Part shown: piece by piece, positions 59,756 to 64,000 of the stretch
Layout: each line of letters opens with the position of its first letter
Numbering within the stretch: the stretch's first letter is position 1
The notes under the pieces: model-generated
Database searches by the model: none
What the model was told of the DNA's origin: nothing
What the model saw: only the letters and a program-made list of their open reading frames with translations
Position numbers and translations under genes: made by a program
From: Paraburkholderia sp. BL23I1N1
GTDB taxonomy: Bacteria; Pseudomonadota; Gammaproteobacteria; Burkholderiales; Burkholderiaceae
Reading direction: 5' to 3'
Assembly: GCF_003610295.1 (NCBI RefSeq)
Contig: NZ_RAPV01000001.1
Location: forward strand, 1,984,001 to 2,048,000
Length of the DNA: 64,000 bases

Positions 59756-60808
59756 ATGAGCCGGCTGTTTCTTGCGCCCATGGAAGGGCTTGCGGATTAC
59801 GTGTTGCGCGACGTGCTGACCAGCACGGGCGGATTCGACGGCTGCGTGTCCGAATTCGTCAGGGTCACCGGTTCGGTGCTTCCCGAGCGTGTCTATGAAA
59901 GGGATACGCCTGAAGTCCTCCACGGCGGCCGTACACCCAGCGGTACGCCGATGGTGATCCAACTGCTCGGCAGCGATCCTGAATGGATGGCGCTGAACGC
60001 GGCCCAGGCGGCCAGTTTGTCGCCCCATGGACTCGATCTGAACTTCGGTTGTCCCGCCAAAATCGTCAATCGACACGGCGGCGGCGCGATGCTGCTGGCG
60101 CACCCTGATCAGTTGCACCGGATCGTTTCGTCCGTTCGCGCCGCGGTGCCAGCCGGTATCGCCGTGACAGCAAAAATGCGCCTCGGCGTGTCCGATACGT
60201 CGCTCGCGATCGACTGCGCCACGGCACTGGCCGAAGGCGGCGCGGCCTCCCTCGTGGTGCATGCAAGGACACGCGACCATGGCTACCGGCCGCCGGCCCA
60301 CTGGGAGTGGATCGCGCGTATCGACGCCGCCGTGCACGTGCCGGTCATTGCCAACGGAGAAGTCTGGACGGTGGCCGACTGGGAGCGGTGCCGGGCGGTC
60401 AGCGGCTGCGCGGACGTGATGATCGGGCGGGGCGCCGTGTCGGATCCATTTCTCGCCTTGCGCATACGCGGGCTGATGGACCGGACGCCTTCCGGCGAGG
60501 AATGGCCAGCCGTGCTGGGCCAGCTCGCCGGCTACCTGCGAAAGCTGCAAGCCCGTGTCGCGGCCCGTCATGAGCATGGACGCGTCAAAATGTGGCTCAG
60601 CTATCTCAAGCGGACCTGGCCGGAGGCTGCCGAACTGCATGCCGCCATCCGGCGCCTGCATGATTCGCGCGAAATTATCGAGGTGATCGAGCGCGCCCAG
60701 GAATTCAACGGCTTGATACCGGCAAATCAAAGCGCGGCCCCCGGCCTGCTTGATCCGGCAATGGCTCGCCACTTGACCGGCTGCACGCTCGGCGGCGCGG
60801 TACAATAA
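59756..60808 (+). CDS. dusC: tRNA-dihydrouridine synthase (DusC type)
   Basis: A 350-residue FMN-dependent Dus protein. It begins LFLAPMEGLADYVLRDVLT. Catalytic Cys 99 is in LDLNFGCPAKIVNRHGGGA, with VTAKMRLG and VVHARTRDHGYRPPAHW downstream. It reduces uridine to dihydrouridine in tRNA; DusC acts at position 16 in E. coli. It lies between two copies of the rimO 5' region. Its stop codon (CAATAA) overlaps TACAAT, the possible -10 of rimO. The ATG follows the rimO-like fragment by 39 bases. Confidence 0.88.
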   Translation: MSRLFLAPMEGLADYVLRDVLTSTGGFDGCVSEFVRVTGSVLPERVYERDTPEVLHGGRTPSGTPMVIQLLGSDPEWMALNAAQAASLSPHGLDLNFGCPAKIVNRHGGGAMLLAHPDQLHRIVSSVRAAVPAGIAVTAKMRLGVSDTSLAIDCATALAEGGAASLVVHARTRDHGYRPPAHWEWIARIDAAVHVPVIANGEVWTVADWERCRAVSGCADVMIGRGAVSDPFLALRIRGLMDRTPSGEEWPAVLGQLAGYLRKLQARVAARHEHGRVKMWLSYLKRTWPEAAELHAAIRRLHDSREIIEVIERAQEFNGLIPANQSAAPGLLDPAMARHLTGCTLGGAVQ

Positions 60809-60924
60809 AGGGTTGCGTGCGCGGGACGCTGTCCGGGCTCGGTCTTTATGACCATCGGACCCCTTAGCCTTGCCGCACCGTCCCCATTTGTCGCCATCGT
60901 CACCGCTATACGCCGGACCCACCT

Positions 60925-62316
60925 ATGTCGCAGACCATTTCCCCCGCCGTGCCGACCCCTTCGACTCCGAAAGTCGGTTTCGTCAGCCTCGGCTGTCCTA
61001 AAGCACTCGTCGACTCCGAACAGATCATCACGCAGTTGCGCGCCGAGGGCTACGAGATCTCCGGCACCTACGACGGCGCGGACCTTGTGGTCGTCAACAC
61101 CTGCGGTTTCATCGACGAAGCCGTGCAGGAAAGCCTCGACGCAATCGGTGAGGCGCTCAGCGAAAACGGCAAGGTGATCGTCACGGGCTGTCTTGGCGCC
61201 AAGCAGAGCGCGAGCGGCTCGAACCTGATCGAAGAGGTACATCCGAAGGTGCTGGCCGTCACCGGCCCGCACGCGCTTGGCGAAGTGATGCAGGCGGTGC
61301 ACAACCATCTGCCGAAGCCGCACGATCCGTTCATCGATCTGGTGCCGGCTGCCGGCGTGAAGCTCACGCCGCGCCACTACGCGTACCTCAAAATCTCCGA
61401 AGGCTGCAACCACCGCTGCACGTTCTGCATCATCCCGTCCATGCGCGGCGACCTCGTGTCGCGCCCGGTTGCCGAAGTGATGCTCGAAGCGGAAAACCTG
61501 TTCAAGTCCGGCGTGAAGGAGCTGCTGGTGATTTCGCAGGACACGAGTGCATATGGCGTCGACGTCAAGTACCGTACCGGTTTCTGGAACGGCAAGCCGA
61601 TCAAGACACGCATGACCGATCTGGTCGGCGCGCTCGGCGAACTCGCGGCGCAATACGGCGCATGGGTGCGTTTGCACTACGTGTATCCGTATCCGAGCGT
61701 CGATGAAGTCATTCCGATGATGGCCGAAGGTCCGTTCAAGGGCCACGTGTTGCCGTATCTCGACGTGCCGTTCCAGCACGCACATCCGGAAGTGTTGAAG
61801 CGCATGAAGCGTCCGGCCAACGCCGAGAAGGTGATGGAGCGCGTGAAGGCCTGGCGTGAAATCTGCCCCGATCTGACGATTCGCAGCACGTTCATCGCCG
61901 GCTTCCCGGGTGAGACCGAAGAGCAATTCCAGACACTGCTCGATTTCATCCGCGAGGCGGAGCTGGATCGGGTTGGCTGCTTTGCTTACTCGCCGGTCGA
62001 AGGCGCGAACGCCAACGAACTCGACGGCGCATTGCCCGACGAAGTGCGTGAAGAACGCCGCGCGCGTTTCATGCAAGTCGCCGAAGAAGTGTCGGCCAAA
62101 CGGATCGCGAAGAAGGTCGGCAAGACGCTGAAAGTGCTGGTCGACGAGATCAATGCCGACGGCGGCATCGGCCGCACGGCGGCGGACGCGCCCGAGATCG
62201 ACGGTGTCGTGTATATCGCGCCGGCTACCAAGGCGTCGAAGCGTTACAAGGTCGGCGATTTCGTTTCGGTGAAGATCACCGGCGCCGACGGCCACGACCT
62301 GTGGGGCGAGGTTTAA
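60925..62316 (+). CDS. rimO: ribosomal protein S12 methylthiotransferase
   Basis: A 463-residue radical-SAM methylthiotransferase. The N-terminal UPF0004 domain ([30 protein letters not shown]) binds one Fe-S cluster and radical-SAM Cys 161, 165 and 168 (GCNHRCTFC) bind the other; a C-terminal TRAM domain follows. It adds a methylthio group to Asp 88 of S12. It starts 116 bases after dus. The kinase gene begins four bases downstream. Confidence 0.95.
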   Translation: MSQTISPAVPTPSTPKVGFVSLGCPKALVDSEQIITQLRAEGYEISGTYDGADLVVVNTCGFIDEAVQESLDAIGEALSENGKVIVTGCLGAKQSASGSNLIEEVHPKVLAVTGPHALGEVMQAVHNHLPKPHDPFIDLVPAAGVKLTPRHYAYLKISEGCNHRCTFCIIPSMRGDLVSRPVAEVMLEAENLFKSGVKELLVISQDTSAYGVDVKYRTGFWNGKPIKTRMTDLVGALGELAAQYGAWVRLHYVYPYPSVDEVIPMMAEGPFKGHVLPYLDVPFQHAHPEVLKRMKRPANAEKVMERVKAWREICPDLTIRSTFIAGFPGETEEQFQTLLDFIREAELDRVGCFAYSPVEGANANELDGALPDEVREERRARFMQVAEEVSAKRIAKKVGKTLKVLVDEINADGGIGRTAADAPEIDGVVYIAPATKASKRYKVGDFVSVKITGADGHDLWGEV

Positions 62317-62319
62317 GCG

Positions 62320-63285
62320 ATGACGGCGAGCATGGCCAGTACGCCGGACGGCCGGCCCCCGGCAAGCCGGCCCGCAGAGATTCTCGCTCTCGGCGAGGCG
62401 ATGATCGAGTTCAATCAGTCCGCTAAAGATCAGCCGAACTATCTGCAAGGCTTTGGCGGCGATACGTCGAACTTCTGTATCGCGGCAGCGCGGCAGGGCG
62501 CGAAGACGGGTTTCGTGTCGGCGGTCGGCAGCGACCATTTCGGGCATCTGTTAATCGACCTGTGGGAACGCGAGCAGGTCGACACGTCGCTCGTGCGCGT
62601 CGATCCGCACGCATCCACCGGCGTCTATTTCGTCTCGCACGGTCCCGCGGGTCACGCGTTCGACTATCTGCGCGCGGGATCGGCCGCGAGCCGCTACGCG
62701 CCACACGATTTGCCGCTCGATGCGATCGCCGCGGCCAAAGTCATCCATCTGTCCGGCATCAGCCTCGCGATCAGCCTGAGCGCCTGCGACGCAGCGCTAG
62801 CGGCGATCGAGCATGCGCGAGCCAACGGCGTGCGCGTCAGCTTCGATACCAACCTGCGCCTGAAGCTTTGGCCACTCGCAAGAGCACGCGCGGTGATGCT
62901 CGAAGCCATTCGTCAAACCGACATTTGCCTGCCGAGCTGGGATGACGTGACCGAACTCACCGGCTTGACCGGCCGCGACGAGATCGTCGATTTCCTGCTG
63001 TCGCACGGTCCGCGCGTCGTGGCGCTCAAGCTCGGCAAGGACGGCTCGTACATCGCCACGCCCGACGAGCGGCGCGTCGTGCCGGGCCATGCCGTCAACG
63101 CAGTCGATGCGACCGGCGCGGGAGACTGCTTCGGCGGCGCGTTCATCGCGCGCATCGTGGCGGGTGACGATCCTTTTCAGGCGGCGCGTTATGCGAACGT
63201 CGCCGCGGCACTGTCCACGCAAGGTTACGGCGCGGTCGCGCCGATCCCTTCGCGGGAGGCGGTCGAACACATCCTGGCCGGCTGA
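62320..63285 (+). CDS. kdgK: PfkB family sugar kinase, 2-dehydro-3-deoxygluconokinase-like
   Basis: A 321-residue ribokinase-fold enzyme. Signature regions are GGDTSNFCIAAARQGAKTGFVSAVGSD, FDTNLRLKLW and the C-terminal DATGAGDCFGGAF with the catalytic Asp. Resemblance to KDG kinases (which make 2-keto-3-deoxy-6-phosphogluconate in the Entner-Doudoroff branch) is strongest, but substrate is inferred. It begins four bases after the rimO stop, so they are probably co-transcribed. An N-terminal ~18-residue Pro-rich extension is present. Confidence 0.85.
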   Translation: MTASMASTPDGRPPASRPAEILALGEAMIEFNQSAKDQPNYLQGFGGDTSNFCIAAARQGAKTGFVSAVGSDHFGHLLIDLWEREQVDTSLVRVDPHASTGVYFVSHGPAGHAFDYLRAGSAASRYAPHDLPLDAIAAAKVIHLSGISLAISLSACDAALAAIEHARANGVRVSFDTNLRLKLWPLARARAVMLEAIRQTDICLPSWDDVTELTGLTGRDEIVDFLLSHGPRVVALKLGKDGSYIATPDERRVVPGHAVNAVDATGAGDCFGGAFIARIVAGDDPFQAARYANVAAALSTQGYGAVAPIPSREAVEHILAG

Positions 63286-63360
63286 CGGCAAGGCGCCACG
63301 AGGCGTGCCCCGCAGACCGGCAAGGCAAGATCACCCTGAGACTAAAGAGAGGAGCGAGCG

Positions 63361-64000
63361 ATGCAACGGGACGTAGTGGTGGTAAGCGGTGTGCGTACGG
63401 CAATCGGCGGTTTTGGCGGCAGTCTGAAGGATTTTCCGCCGACGGATCTCGGCGCACGCGTCGTGCGTGAAGCGCTGGCGCGCGCGAACGTGTCGGGCGA
63501 CGAAGTCGGTCATGTGGTGTTCGGCAATGTCGTGCATACCGAACCGAAAGACATGTATCTGGCCCGCGTGGCGGCGATCAATGGCGGCGTCGCGCAGCAT
63601 GCGCCCGCGTTGACGGTCAACCGCCTGTGCGGCTCGGGCTTGCAGGCGATCGTCTCGGCCGCGCAAAGCGTGCTGCTTGGCGACGCCGACATCGCGATCG
63701 GCGGCGGCGCGGAAAACATGAGCCGCGCACCGTATTCCATGCCGGCTGCGCGCTTCGGTCAGCGCATGGGCGATGCGCGCCTCGTCGACATGATGGTCGG
63801 CGCGCTGAACGACCCGTTCCAGTCGATCCATATGGGCGTGACCGCCGAGAACGTCGCGCGCAAATACGAAATCTCGCGCGAAACACAAGATGCGCTCGCA
63901 CTCGAATCGCATCGCCGCGCGGCCAATGCGATTACGAGCGGCTACTTCAAGGATCAGATCCTGCCGATCACGATTCCGTCGAAGAAGGGTGACGTCGTGT
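63361..64000 (+). CDS. bktB: beta-ketothiolase BktB, N-terminal part
   Basis: The first 213 residues of a thiolase, cut by the window end. It begins QRDVVVVSGVRTAIGGFGGSLKD, with nucleophile Cys 90 in TVNRLCGSGLQAIVSAAQ. The sequence resembles R. eutropha BktB, which prefers longer and odd-chain acyl-CoA and supplies 3-hydroxyvalerate units to PHA, more than it resembles phaA in this window. The start ATG 63361 has GGAG upstream. The active-site His and second Cys lie beyond the window. Confidence 0.88.
   Translation, partial: MQRDVVVVSGVRTAIGGFGGSLKDFPPTDLGARVVREALARANVSGDEVGHVVFGNVVHTEPKDMYLARVAAINGGVAQHAPALTVNRLCGSGLQAIVSAAQSVLLGDADIAIGGGAENMSRAPYSMPAARFGQRMGDARLVDMMVGALNDPFQSIHMGVTAENVARKYEISRETQDALALESHRRAANAITSGYFKDQILPITIPSKKGDVV

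Overview
The window is high-GC DNA with the gene content and order of chromosome 1 of a Burkholderiales bacterium. Paraburkholderia or Burkholderia is the best guess. The reasons are the thrC-moeA-moaD-moaE-clpB order, the surE-pcm-nlpD-rpoS block, dnaX-ybaB-recR downstream of the 4.5S RNA gene, a complete phaC-phaA-phaB-phaR locus with bktB nearby, and a Burkholderia-type Ara4N (arn) cluster with a split arnA. This is inference from gene content; no database search was run. About 58 protein genes and one RNA gene were identified. There is no rRNA, tRNA, prophage, insertion sequence or CRISPR array.

Layout. 1-5.7 kb: the end of a PiT phosphate transporter, an SDR-fold protein without the usual catalytic residues, an NlpC/P60 lipoprotein, a PIN-PhoH ATPase and a BCP-type peroxiredoxin. 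5.9-14 kb: the minus-strand arn cluster (arnT, a small flippase-like protein, arnB, arnC, formyltransferase, decarboxylase, arnD), preceded by an Mth938-domain protein. 14.5-22.7 kb: aminotransferase, hom (frameshifted here) and thrC for threonine synthesis, a repeat-like intergenic element, moeA-moaD-moaE, then a truncated globin divergent from an NsrR-type regulator. 22.8-28 kb: clpB, yidB-like, a secreted HhH protein and a MerR/carboxymuconolactone-decarboxylase pair.

28-37 kb: a MATE transporter paired with a GT39-like membrane glycosyltransferase, ribosomal protein L31 type B, mtfA, an MFS pump with its MerR regulator, rho and trxA. 37.6-45 kb: 4.5S RNA, dnaX, ybaB, recR, a CaiB-type CoA transferase and a quinone oxidoreductase. 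44.6-54 kb: surE-pcm-nlpD-rpoS, a 3'-5' exonuclease, rlmD, and the divergent bamD / rluD-pgeF pair. 54-64 kb: phaC-phaA-phaB-phaR for polyhydroxyalkanoate synthesis, a dus gene, rimO, a KDG-type sugar kinase and the first part of bktB.

Most of the window is conserved core genome. The most unusual points are these: a partial second copy of the rimO leader and first 23 codons lies just upstream of dus, so dus sits between two copies of the rimO 5' region; a one-base frameshift interrupts hom; the first SDR gene lacks its catalytic tetrad; and two MerR genes have well-formed palindromic operators in their own promoters. No clearly new multi-gene system was found.
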